A DNA stretch of 64,000 nucleotides, taken from contig JADNRV010000004.1 of assembly GCA_015499995.1 (NCBI GenBank), forward strand, positions 992,001 to 1,056,000, read 5' to 3'. The DNA comes from Flammula alnicola. Lineage: Eukaryota; Basidiomycota; Agaricomycetes; Agaricales; Strophariaceae. Each line of letters begins with the position of its first letter. Position 1 is the stretch's first letter. The position numbers were made by a program, and so were the translations under genes. The notes under the pieces were generated by a model. That model searched no databases and was not told where the DNA came from. It saw only the letters and a program-made list of their open reading frames with translations. Positions 14,511 through 26,192 of this stretch are shown one piece after another.

Positions 14511-16264
14511 ATGTCGTCAGGTCCTACAAAGTTCTCTCAGATATCCGAAAACACACTATCACCCTACAAGCTCTCAAGGGATTATTCAGTGTCTAGGTCT
14601 TCTTCGCGCAGCTCGTTGCGTACACACAGTCCTTCGTTCTCGCTTGACGACCCAGGTAAGTGCATCACATCGTCTCGTTATAGACGACCTTGAGACTGAC
14701 GAGCAAGCCCCTCAGTCGCCGTGCGGAATCAGATGTCCACGCTGAAACATACTATAAGGCAACAGCAAGCCCAGTTGAACACCCTCGAAGGCATTGTTCG
14801 TAGCGGCCCCCGACCATACGGTCCGGAATTGACAGACGACAATTATAACATGGCAGCACCATCATCCTCGACACCACCGTCATCTTATGTGCCTACGGCA
14901 ATACAGACACCCACCAACATCAAACGTCGGTCCAGTCACGATGTTCTGTCAAGCCTAGCCGGTCCAGATTCCAGTCTACCTCTACCAAAACGTGAGATCA
15001 TAGAAGAGAATGGTATTCGGGAAGGCATCCCCATGCAATCGCCATATAAGCGGACACCGAGCCCGACGAAATCTCGTGCGTCTTCCTCGCTATATATACA
15101 TTGTCTCAACCTGCTTCATGGCGCTCTCTCTAGGGATACCAGTATCATCAGTTGGTAAGTATCTCTCTCTTGCACAACAATCATATTTTTCTTAATATCA
15201 TGATCATATAGGCAACGCACGAGCGCTAGCTGATGAAGGAACTGCTTCACGGCCTCCTCCGAGTTCCTCAAAATTGTCCCCCATTGACCCATCAGAAACA
15301 TCCTCGTCTTCCCTTCTACCTCCCCCCTCACCAAACAGGCGATTGTCGCTCACACCAGGCGGCACGACAAAGGTTCTCGCAGATCTACAGACGGGCGTGG
15401 TTAACGCCAGAAATGCCCTAGAAAACACAAAGACACAGCTGCGACTGTCACAGCGGAGCGTCGCGCAATTGACACGGCAGACCGAGGATTTGAAGGAAGG
15501 CAGAGAAAGATTGAGGTTGGAAAATGAAGGCCTCAATAACGTGGTGGCAAGGAAGGAGAGGTTATTGCAGGAGGTACGTACATTGCTACATGTGTCCGAC
15601 AACGTGTTCAAGTTATTTTTTCAGGTACTAGAACGTGCGCGGAAAGCTGAGGCGGAAGCTGCCGCCTTGAAAGCACAACTCAAGAATGAAACGTCAACGT
15701 CGAAGAAGACAATTCGCGAGATGGAGGCTACACTTTCAGAATCCACTGCCCTGTCCCAGAAGTCAGAACGCGAATATATTACGCTGCGGGATAGTCTGAA
15801 AGGCATGGCGGAGTCTTGGAAACAGGATACAGACCGCCTACGGGAGGAGATGCGCAAGCGGGAGGATAAACTGCAAGCCGAGGCTCAGCGCCTTGGAAAG
15901 ATGTATCGGGATTTGGTGTCGGAGATACAAAAGTCTAACGAGGGCAAGGAGTTGTTGAAGAAGCTGAAGGAGGAGAACCAGACGCGCTCGAAGGAGGTAG
16001 AGAAATACTGGACGGAGCAGATTGAATCAATGAAGCAGGAAGTAGATAAGGAGTCACGGAATAGTGAAGAGGCGAATAGGATCGCTAAGTGGGTTTTTCT
16101 TTTCTCTTGTTCTTGCTAGGCCATACTTACTGACTTTTTTCCATAGACATTTATCGGAAGAACTAGCGAGACTGCGGCGGTTAATGCAGAGCGCTGGACG
16201 CAGGACGTCGAGCGACGATAACTCAGACCACACTGCGCCTCAAAAGCCCGATCCACCTCCATGA
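14511..16264 (+). CDS. She3-like coiled-coil protein (SWI5-dependent HO expression protein 3 family)
   Basis: A protein of about 490 residues, mostly coiled coil. The N-terminus is Ser-rich (SVSRSSSRSSLR) and is followed by a first heptad segment MSTLKHTIRQQQAQLNTLE, a Pro/Ser linker with SPYKRTPSPTKS, and a long coil from TKVLADLQTGVVNARNALE to EELARLRRLM. Exons join in phase; the first intron is 14656-14715 and a small exon (IPVSSVG) lies near 15137. She3 is the adaptor between the type V myosin and mRNA-protein particles in yeast. The assignment rests on the coil layout and the KHTIRQQQAQL block as I remember it from basidiomycete annotations, so the function is less certain than the gene. 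Confidence 0.7.
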
Positions 16265-17107
16265 TACCCATAGCCCCGATTTTTGCCTCATAAGCCCTTC
16301 ACGCAGTGGCTGCTGATATTACTTTTTGCGATGGATGTCGAACAGACTTTTTACAGGCAGGATCTCTTCTGTTCATCAAGCTTAGATGAAGTCTTACACT
16401 TCATGCACGAGTCCGCATTACTTACAACCCCTCGTTTACTCTCTTTCTTTCTATCCTTCTTCTTCCCACATTCTCATTGACGACCGCAAGATTTAAGTCT
16501 TTACGACCTGACACTAGCCTCCACATTGCCTTTCTTTGCATGATATTCTCGTAGTACAATCCAACCACGGCCCTTAGTTCTCATCACTCTCGTTATCATT
16601 TTCGCACATGCATATACCCTACTTAATCGACTTGTCATGCTGTCCCGTCTTGCGCTATCTATATTGAATAGGTAATCGCTTCCTTCCTCGACCTCTGTCG
16701 TAGGCTATCGTAGGCGAGCTACCGTAAGTATGGCCAGCAGTAGGACAGAGCAGACACAATATGGGAATCTTCTCTTACCCATCGGGTGGTAGTACCCGCT
16801 CGCCCCAAGATGCAGCACGGCAGCTGGTATCCTGCCAGATCGTGAGTCGCTTCGTACTGTCGCTGCAAGTGTCGAGCGCTGACGTCCAGTTCTGCTTCTC
16901 GGCATTGGGAGCGCCGTGGTATCGTTATGCGCCCACCGCGTCTGTGACTGCGTCGTCGTGAATCCACATACGAAACCGCGTCTCCCGATACGAGAGGACA
17001 TATATTTTGTATATCGATTGTAGCATCGTTTGCACAACCCGTTATAAGACTGTAAGCGTCATGTTCTATGCGAGGGAGAAAATGGGAAACGCTGCTACTC
17101 ACCCTCC
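16265..17107. other. Intergenic region downstream of the She3-like gene
   Basis: The first part is pyrimidine-rich 3' UTR-like sequence. No gene supported; open frames on the minus strand between 16705 and 17102 have no recognisable features. Confidence 0.4.
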
Positions 17108-17844
17108 CTACGCATTGTAGAATAAGAGACTGAGGAGCTTACGCACAGCCTTGGTTTCGTCTTGCCGCCTCTCGGTGGGAAGATGCGAGACAAAACTCGA
17201 TGCCATCCTGGCGACATCAATTCGGGATCATGCATCCGGCAATATTTCCAGAACTCAGGATAGAAGCCACCGGACTCCTGGTCCAAGATGGCGGTGATGT
17301 CGAGCCCTGAACGAGGATGTTCTTAGGAACGAGGTCGCCGTGCGTCAGATAGATGGCCGCGTTGCGCGGTAAACGACCAAGAAGGGACTCCACATACTCC
17401 TCGCATGCAAAGTACAAGGAGATCGTCCGGTAGTGATCGAGGAAATCTCCGACACTTGAGAAAGCGTACTTTGGGACGAAGTATTGGAAAATAAGTCGAC
17501 TCATACTGTCGATGACTTGGTCCAAAGGAACTCCAGGCAACTCCTCCAGGCAGAGATACCAAGCCCCTAACTGACGGTGACGGTGACTGACCAGAGGACC
17601 GCTCGTCCTTGCGGCGACGATGGAGAGGTGGATGGTGGAGAACGCGTGGCACAGGAAGAGACGTTTTTCTCCGCACGAACAAGAGAGCTCAGATATCTTC
17701 TGTATACTCCTTCCTGTACTTGATAACGACACCAGGCAAGGGTCTAGCGAACGCGCTTGGACCTTGGTGATCGACCTGTTGCAGCGCTCTCAAGTCGGCC
17801 TTAGACTTGGGCGGCAGGAAGTTGAACATAACCTGAGCAGACAT
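17108..17844 (-). pseudogene. Aminoglycoside-phosphotransferase-fold (APH) protein, disrupted
   Basis: APH/choline-kinase-like proteins are abundant in mushrooms. Recognisable blocks are LPGVVIKYRKEYTEDI, RRKTSLPVPRVL, WYLCLEELPGVPLDQV, the catalytic-loop-like LTHGDLVPKNILV, LDITAILDQESGGFYPEFW and the end ETKAVRKLLSLLFYNA. They are split over three reading frames, with breaks near 17,310 and 17,170 and one between the VPRVL and WYLCLEEL blocks. A TGA also stands in frame between EDI and ALLFVRR. The Mg-binding residue is in ILDQ rather than the usual ILDW. The stop cannot be explained by a missed intron, so I call it broken; some of the frame shifts may be sequence errors. Start ATG at 17844 (MSAQVMFNFLPPKS). 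Confidence 0.7.
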
Positions 17845-18058
17845 GCACCACGTCGAGTCAAAGTCAAGACCTGTAAGTGCGGAAGCGTAGCGTACAGATA
17901 GTGCATGGACTCGAATCTATTCGAATGATTAATTTCCGCGTTACCGGACACGCTATGTCACATCACCTGACTCTTGGCAACAGAATCATCCCACATGCCG
18001 CTGACAGCGTGTGCTCATCCAGTACCACAACATTTGCTCCGTATCAAGCGTACTAACG

Positions 18059-20014
18059 ATGCCTATTCCTCCTATCTCAGAACTCGAGGCGGCTGCGAAG
18101 AAATTAGTATGGGCCGCACAAAAGAAAGGAAATCTCAGGTAAGTACCAGGACTTCGCAGTCATGGAAGGAAGGACTTGGAAGTGAAGGATAGCTAATTAC
18201 TCGATCCAGGGAATATACCCCGCGTCTCATTAGGCAGACGATAGAGAACCAGTTCTCGTTGGATGAGGGAAGTCTTGACGCGCCAGAATACAAGTCTGCC
18301 ATCAAGGTTGCAACGAAATCTGCTTTGGTGAGTTCCGTAGCAAGTCAGGTTTTGAAATATGTCCTAATCAAATTGGCAAATATCTTACGTGAATTCAGGA
18401 TGAAAATCCTCCTCCCTCGGAAGATGAGGAAATGCCAAAGGTCAAGGCTCAATCGAAAAACAAACGGAAATCCGATGGGACCATTAAAGTAGAAGCGGAG
18501 AAAGGAGGATCTGTGCCAACCCCAAAACCCACTTCAAAAGCGAAAGGGAGTTCAAAAATTGTCACAGAGAAGGACGACAATGAAGGAGGCAGTACAAAGA
18601 AGAAACGCAAAACTATTATGAAGGCAAAAAGGCTGCGTCGGAAGATGAGGACGACTTCGAGGATGAAGACGGAGCCAGCGCTAAGAAGAAACGGAAGACT
18701 GTGAAGCCAAACGCAAATAAAGTACTCTCGGAAGCTGAAGGTGAAAATGAAAATGCTAAGCCGATGTCTACAACCAAGAGCAAGGCAGAGAAAAAAAGAA
18801 AGGAATCGAAAGAATACAAATCGCTGGTGAGTTGGTAGCATCTCATGTGGACGTTGGACGGTCGCCAAACCTTCTAATAGGAACATGTGCCAACTTCAGA
18901 TATGGAGCAGGATGAGCCTGAACCTGTGGCAGGACCCTCTACCACCAAAAGTACCAAACATGCGGAGCCAGAAGTGCGTAGCTTGGGTTTTCTTGGTTCG
19001 CTCGAATGATATCTAAGCATCAAATTCGAAGCAATCCCCTTCTCAGCGCAAGTCAGGAGCAAGTCGTAAACCCGATTCCATGCCTCGCAAACCGGAAACC
19101 CCCAAAGCAGCCAAAAGCGCGCCTTCCAAATCCGCAGATGTCGAGATAGATGAGGTTCGTAGCATACATTTTGTTGCCGTCTTGTTGTGCCTTTGACGCT
19201 CTGTGTTCAATAACATATTACAGGCCGCTTCCAAGAGTGAATCTGAACTTTCAGTACTCATCGATGAACCGCCGAAGCGCAAACGAAAATCCACCTCCGG
19301 CGAGAAGGTGTGCATCCCTCAAATATTCTCTGACATCTGTAATTCTCATCATATGTAGGGATCAAAGAAAGCATCCAAGCCGAAAGAAAAGAAGGCTACG
19401 AAATCTTCGACCTCGTTAAGTAAGGACGAAGAAACGATTAAACGATTAAAGGTATTTTTTGATCTGATCTTACCAGCGGAACGGATTGCTGATCCATTTC
19501 TATTCTGATGTCAGTCTCTCGTGGTGGCTTGTGGAACACGAAAGGTCTGGTCAAAAGTCTTCCAAGATTTGGATACGCCGCAGCAACAGATCAAGAAACT
19601 CAAGGAAGTCCTTGCCGACTTGGGTATGACGGGTCGGATGAGCATGGACCAGGCCAAAGTGATCAAGCAGAAGAGAGAGCTGGAACAAGAATTAGGTATG
19701 TTCGTTCACAAAACCCTTTACATTGTTAGTCGAGTCAAATATGGCGTCTCCAGAGGATGTCAAGGAATTCGAAGCGAAAGTCGTAGGGAGACCTTCCAGA
19801 AGTCGTAATGAACATAAGAAGACCCCCGAAGCTCAAGAATCTGAGCATGATGAAAACAGTGCCTCGGAACACGAAGATGAGGCTGCGACTCCCAAGCGCC
19901 GGACAGTGTGTATTTCTGAGTGTCCTATTTTCATCCCAAAATCTCATTGACTAACAGACAACGGCGCGGAAGAGCATCATGGCTTTCCTGGAGGACCAAA
20001 GCGATGAGGACTAA
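18059..20014 (+). CDS. HIRIP3-like histone chaperone with DEK-C-like and CHZ-type regions
   Basis: Nuclear, highly charged protein with about ten exons. The N-terminal helical region (PIPPISELEAAAKKLVWAA, then TPRLIRQTIENQFSLDEG) resembles a DEK C-terminal-type fold. The middle is Lys/Glu/Ser-rich and disordered. The conserved C-terminal block IKRLKSLVVACGTRKVW and KVFQDLDTPQQQIKKLKEVL, then DLGMTGRMSMDQAKVIKQ is the HIRIP3/CHZ-like histone H2A-H2B binding region. It ends RKSIMAFLEDQSDED, a typical acidic tail. The frame is lost once, at the five-A run near 18,630 (KKRK...KKAASEDED); one extra A restores it. ATG at 18059 opens directly into the conserved N-terminal helix. Confidence 0.78.
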
Positions 20015-20189
20015 TAAAAATGCTGTTTACCTGCGATGTTCCTTTGTATTCATGTTCATTTATGCCCTATTTTCGTTAACGTTGCTTCATCTTGTTTATG
20101 CTACATGTTCGTTTCATTTACTCCATTTCGATCAACCATAGCTAGTTTCTTCCTCAGTACCTAAATCGCTGTCCTTCCTTTCGGTTAAA

Positions 20190-23100
20190 TCACATTGGTT
20201 CGACCAAGTTCGCCATAGGTCGCAAAGGCTTCTGCTCCGCATAGTCGGGTGACTTGTAATCATTGAACTGGAAGGATGTCGAGAACGTGCCATCAGATAC
20301 GAGGCTCAGACCTGCGATACTAGCTCCAGCGACGTCCAGAGACCACAAGGAGAGAGCCAATGTGTTGGTAGAATTGCGTCTCAGGATGCTAGATTTAGTT
20401 CAATGTTACATCAGTAATGGTTCAATCGTGATCCAAATACTAAATAATTACCCAGCTGGCAGGACGAATAACGTTTGAGGACTGCATTCAGTCATTATTA
20501 ACATGCCGCCGCTAGCGGGTAACCGACGGATACTCACCCAATATTATTGATATATTTTCCAACTTGCCATCCATTTAAATAAATCTGGACGCGGAAGTTC
20601 GAGGATATGGCGCTCGGCGTAATGTTAACCCTGACTGGCATGTCAACACCGTCGGGAATATTCTGCGTATTCTGTGAACACTCAAGAACTTTGCCTATTA
20701 AATGAGAGAACTTACGAGGTCGAATGTTGTGCGATAAAAGTTGACACCGGCTCCCTTAACGCCTCCGCCAGTGAGTGGTGTACCGTCTTCCCATGACGAA
20801 TCCGGGAAATCAGGCAGATGAGCACCTATTCTTTCAGCGTACAACCCGCCTTCATTTAGGTAGCCTCGGAATGCATCAGGTGTACCCGCAGCCCCACCCT
20901 ACATGGGCAGTAAATGGCAAGGTCGATATAGACAGAGAAGACATTGAGCGACGAACTTGATTTCCTTGTAATTTCCACAGATTGAAAGTGGTATTCCCTC
21001 CAACTATCGAGAAGCCTCTTAACCCTCGGGGTTCTTTACCACCATTAGCTGTTAGGCTGATGAGCAAGAGCAAGACATAACCATGTTCTGAATACTGACT
21101 GCTGGTCTCAACGATGCTGACGGCGGATTTAGTGCAGCTGTAATTTTGGAACGCAATATATCTCGAGCGAGGCAACTCACCCCATATGATCTGCACCAGT
21201 CAGTACATCAGGAAAACAAATACTTGAAAGAACGACTCACCCTGAAGAATAACAAAGACATTGTCGTTTCCAATGCGAAGCATACTGGAATTAACGCTCC
21301 AGTTATCCATGGTCATGCTGACAGTCGGACTTCCCTGACTTGACCCCAGGAACAATCCATTCAGCCATGCAGAATAACCTCCTGCAAATCCGGACTGCAC
21401 CGAGGTTACAATTGCAGTTTCATTGCCGGAGGCATTGAAGTGTCCACGGAAGATCAAATTTCCTCCGTAAAATCTGCGAAACCCCACAATAGAGGTGAAT
21501 ACCCTTTCAAGCATCAAGCTGATGACTCACCCATACTGCTGAGAATATAAGACGCGATTTCCAGCCAGAGGAGGCAAATTCGTATACTATCACGGGTCTC
21601 GTTAATGAAGAGCATATGACGTGATAAGGACTAACATTCGTGGTTGTCAAATTTGCTGTCACAAAGTCAGAGTCGTCGAAATCAGGGTCAATCTCGGGAA
21701 GGCTTGTAGTGAATCCATAAGATTTTGACATTTAAGTCAGAGCCAAATCTCACCTTCCAGAAACTTTCCATTTGACAAGGGAAGGAAGTTCTATGATTGA
21801 GCTGACGCCGTCCACGTTGAAGGTTACAACGCTAGTGGCTGACTGCGTGTTTATGGCAGTTTTGATAGACCTGTTGTTCCAGATAATTAAGCGAATGTTG
21901 CTGGGCACAACGGCTTCCACTGTTGTCGTGCCATTCAAATCTCCTGTCTGTATGAAATATAATCAGCATATATTCCACCGCCACCTTCGAAGTCTACTCG
22001 CCAAGGCCAATGTGTCTCCTTGAATCGACGCTGTGCGAAGAACATAAGGGCCACCCACAAGGATCCTGAAGAAAGTTTGGGAAGCAAGTCGTTATAAAAG
22101 TTATCCGGCACCTACGATTCATTTGTTCCAATTGAGAAAAAGTTGCCGAAGGGGCCAGGTCGACTAAGGACAGGTGCATGCCAAGTGTTGGCGGTTGTCT
22201 TGTCCATGATTATGACGACGACGGCATTCTGACCACTTTGTATATGGATCATCTGGCTGCCTGCCACTGCGTAGTTTAACGTGAGTAAACCATTCTCCGA
22301 CCGAGAGGTAATATTTGGGAAGGCAGAGATATCTAAGATTGGGTTTGACAACTTCAGAGCTGTCTCTCCAGTCTGACCAGACGGCGCATATAGAATGACG
22401 TAGTCCGTTGAATCGATGCTTTTAATCACAGCGTTAGAGGTGCCTCGGCCCTCGGAGTTCACAAAGAAATAGCTCACGTCGTCCAGGTCATAACCCTGTA
22501 AATAGAGCTGAGTACAACACATACACTCCGGGAATAAACACATACTCAGCAGTCGAGTACAGGATTTTGACTTGATTCTTTCCGAAGACGTAGTCTGTCA
22601 CTAAAATTTTGCTCTCGCGTCCATTGAAAGTTATGTTCCCAATGGTCGGAACAAGAAGAGGGCCTGCAGAGGTGCCAACAGTCACTTGGGTAGTCGTCAA
22701 AGCTGTCGATCTGTTTCTTCCTAGATCAGCCCGACTACTGGGAAATTGATGTGAAAACCTTACGTCGAAGCATCGTGGCGCATAATGTAGAACCCAGCAC
22801 CAGTATCCAAGTTTCTCAGTTCAGCTGTGTGGATAAGAGAGGATGTCGTGTAGTTTGTACCATTGGCGAAAAGAGTGGCCCCGAGAAGATCGCGAGACAC
22901 TCTCAGGAAAAGACCTTCAATCATAGTGAATTGAGTACCAATCGTAGGCAAGAGGAGGCTTGAATGTGACCTTGTAGTCTCATTTCATTCATCTTGGGAG
23001 TAGCGACGCGAGCTTCATTGATGCCTAGGATGGGATCAGGGATGATCGATGATTCTCAATACGTCCAGATCAAGACCATACCTCCTCCGTAATCGTAGGA

Positions 23101-24863
23101 TGAATAACTTTCAAAAGATATTAGATGACGAAGGATGGCACTCCTGTTCACTTACACGGTTGGTTCTAAGGTCTGTCCCCAGTTTGTTCCGCCGAAAAGC
23201 ACTGCAAAGTATGAGATCAATGAGGAGAGAGGAAACAGGATTCTTTGTCGTACTGTATATGTCTGTATAGTGCAGTCGAGGAAATTATTCTGAAAACAAG
23301 ATACAGGAGTACTTACTCAAAATAGTCGCCGTCTGGGCGCTATTTTCAACTGTTAACATCTCAAGAGATCTGATAGATGTGACTGTAGCGTACTAGTTTT
23401 CCTTGTAGAACACGTCCTCTGAAATGGGGGTTAGATCTCATATAACGCAAGGTAATCTGTAGAATATTTACCGAACGTCGCATCAGTAAGCCCGTTTGCT
23501 AGGATAAGTTATATCGATTTAGATTTATAATGCAAATCGTCACGATTTAACGTACAGTATTTTTCGTAACCTGTTCCACCACGTGCAACAGATCCCCACC
23601 CAAGCAAAAAACCGCCTCCGAACTATAAACGAAACATGCTAAGAGAGCCACATTGTTAGGGAGATTAAACAGAACATACTTCTGCGAGACAAAGCGGATT
23701 ACTGGGAGCAGCACCTTCATGGTTCGAATAGTAAACAGATTGAACCTGAGCCCAGCTATTTTGACCTTGAGGATACGAGTCTCCACTGGAATAGAATTAT
23801 CATCTGTTTGGTATCATCTGTTTGGGTGAAACATCGTGCAGAAGACTTGCCAATAGATATCCACATGCGTTCCAGGTTTGTCAGGCGAGAAATTTCCTGC
23901 TTGTCCAGCATGTTGATCGTTAAATGTGATGGCTACAAGCCAGTCAGATTCTGAGTTCGGTTCATCGAAGGTCGCCACTTACGGACAACAATGCCATTGG
24001 CCCTGTACAAGTCGATGATGGCTTGCATATATACGTCGTTACTAGCGCTGGCACTGTATTCGTTCTCAGCTTGGACCAGAATAACTTACATGAAAATTTA
24101 AGGCAGTTTCCTCTAAAAAGCAAATTTTTCAAACTTACTTGGTCCTCCATTCGTGATTTGATTCTTTGCTATTATCTTGGATATTGCCGTCAGGTAGGGA
24201 GTCCATGCTGGGTACACCAAAAAATTCTAGATCACTTCGCTATCATATCAAATAGGAAGGCACACCTTGGGTATAATTGGCATTGTTGGCGCGAAGGCTT
24301 CCGGCAATGTTGCCGACCCAGCCAGGAAATCCTCCTCCAGTGGTTTCAGCGTCTGTTGGTTTCATAAAGACAAAAAAGCGCGTCTTTTTATGGAGACGAA
24401 CTGACTTATATAAGGCCCTGGTCTGCAGAAATCAGTGCAGTTGAGTCCCAGTATAATATAATGAGGCGGACCTTGCAATCATCCACAAACCAGCCTCCTT
24501 CGCCCCGTCGATGAACCGTTGGATGTCTCGATATGTTCCTGTCTCAAAATCGCCTTCACCTTCATTGGTCATTGGAGAAGGGAAGTGTAAAGCCCAATTG
24601 ACGTAGAATGAGATTGTATTGAAACCATTAGCCTTTATTTTCTGGAAGATATCGCTCCATAGGTTTGGATTGCCCGGCAGCCTCCACGGATGGAATTCTG
24701 CGGAAAGGATAAACACCCTCTGTCCATTAATAAATAGAGAATGAGGATCCCAAGTGACGGCGTCGGTAAGTCCAGTAGAGTTTCGCCTATCAAACGGGTG
24801 CAAGGAAGAGTACCCTGATGCAATGCAAAAGGCAAGAATTCCGAGAAATTGGAACAACAGCAT
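20190..24863 (-). CDS. Secreted beta-galactosidase, glycoside hydrolase family 35
   Basis: Retaining GH35 enzyme removing terminal beta-galactose from plant cell-wall polysaccharides and glycans outside the cell. The start MLLFQFLGILAFCIASG is a clear signal peptide. The TIM barrel follows: VTWDPHSLFINGQRVFILSA, ANGFNTISFYVNWALH, RPGPYINAETTGGGFPGW, then LVQAENEYSAS with the general acid Glu (near 24,060) and CLAEFGGGFLLGWGS, with the nucleophile Glu expected in its AEFGGG stretch (near 23,690). Domains 2-5 with jelly-roll folds make up the rest; the protein ends SPDYAEQKPLRPMANLVEPM. The gene has many introns of about 50-60 nt, including one in the middle of the nucleophile block. Start taken from the signal peptide; an upstream in-frame codon at 24920 is not ATG. 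Confidence 0.93.
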
Positions 24864-25389
24864 TGTGCCATCTTTGATTAGACTAACTTTGCTATTATAT
24901 ATGTGCAAGACCTTGCTCAACCTTGCTCATATTTCCGTCCACACCTTTGAGGCCCCGTTGCATGCAACCAAGAACAGGTGACATACAACGAACTTCGCGC
25001 ATGGACACGAAGCGGACGCGAAATGCTCCCTCGGTCTCTCTCGGTCCGCCGCGTTCCCGTTGGAATTCAAGACAAATCTCGCTGCTATCAGCAAGTCAGA
25101 GATCCAGTGTGTCCCAAGAACGGAAGACGTGTCGAATCCCGAATGGAATGTTGCAAAGGAATCCCGCGAGATTGTCCGAGTCGTGGAAAATCGAAGTTCA
25201 GACTTGAGCGTGGACCCTTGTGACTCGTCAAGGGATCCCTCAGAGTCAGATGGGTGTACGCCTGTGTACGCATGTGTTAGGCTTTAGAGAACAATGACAG
25301 CATAGCGAGTGGTGGCAATTCGAAGCAAGGCAAATTGTTGACTGCCATCAAGGTGAAATTCTTGTTCGAGCATGGGCGGAGTTTGATCA
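24864..25389. promoter_or_regulatory. Shared divergent promoter region, GH35 and VPS25
   Basis: A 526-bp space between two genes reading away from each other, so it must carry both promoters. A TATATATG run at about 24895 lies some 30-40 bp upstream of the GH35 ATG. No specific operator could be identified by eye. Confidence 0.45.
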
Positions 25390-26192
25390 ATGTCTCTCTC
25401 AACACATACAACACCAAGCGGTTCGTTGCGTCCTTCTCCCAACATCGCTTACTGTTCGACCTGTTTCCCGTAACTTAGGATTTCTACTACCTTCAATACA
25501 TTCTGCTCCGCCTTTCTTCACGTCAGATCCCCAGTCGCTACCTGTGCTTTTGCGCCGAAACTGATGGGTACAATTTAGTGAACAACCGAATCCTACAACG
25601 AAAGCCACTGCCACTGAACAATGGATACGACTTATTCTAACATATGCACGACATAGGAGGCTCTTTGCATTACGCGTTGAAGATACTGAAGCCTCAGGAA
25701 ACGACTGGGAGGAGATTCTACGAAATGAACGCATCAATCGTGTGTCTTGCTCTCTTTACGTGTCTCTTTTCCATTGACATTTTCTGAACGTAGGCAAGAT
25801 CTTGCCTGATCACTTGTCAGACATAATCGCAGTTATGGTTGACAGAAATCTCGCCACTTATGAACCCCCAAAGCAAACGCGCTCGGCACTGATATACTGG
25901 CGCTTACCCGAAGAATGGGCAGAGGTACTCTATGATTGGGTACGCATGGAATTCAAAACACGAAACACGTTTGTTATGCTCATTACTATAATACTAGGTA
26001 ATCTCCTCTGGCCAACTCAATACGATCTTGACATTCTACGACATTACCGATCCCCCAGTGGAATCACCCCTAACCGACATTCCAGTACCATTACTGCGGA
26101 AAGCCATAGCCATTCTCGGCAAAACTGGTCGTTCTCAAGTAATCGCTATTGCGGACGGGGAAGGTGTAAGATTTTTGGCGAGATCTAAATGA
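25390..26192 (+). CDS. VPS25: ESCRT-II subunit Vps25
   Basis: Part of the ESCRT-II complex that sorts ubiquitinated membrane proteins into multivesicular bodies. Joined protein is about 190 residues, the usual length: FLLPSIHSAPPFFTEQPNP at the N-terminus (the PPxF motif that binds the partner subunits), WIRLILTYARHRRLFALRV, then winged helix 1 ending RSALIYWRLPEEWAEVLYDW, and winged helix 2 SSGQLNTILTFYDITDPP to VIAIADGEGVRFLA. Five exons; the first codes only MSLSTHTTPSG. All introns are GT-AG. The intron after LYDW has a tempting but wrong open read-through. The gene diverges from the GH35 gene. Confidence 0.93.

Noticed and set aside
16705..17102. Two overlapping minus-strand frames after the APH relic
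   Set aside because: Arg/Thr-rich, no motif, and the APH family already ends at 17108.
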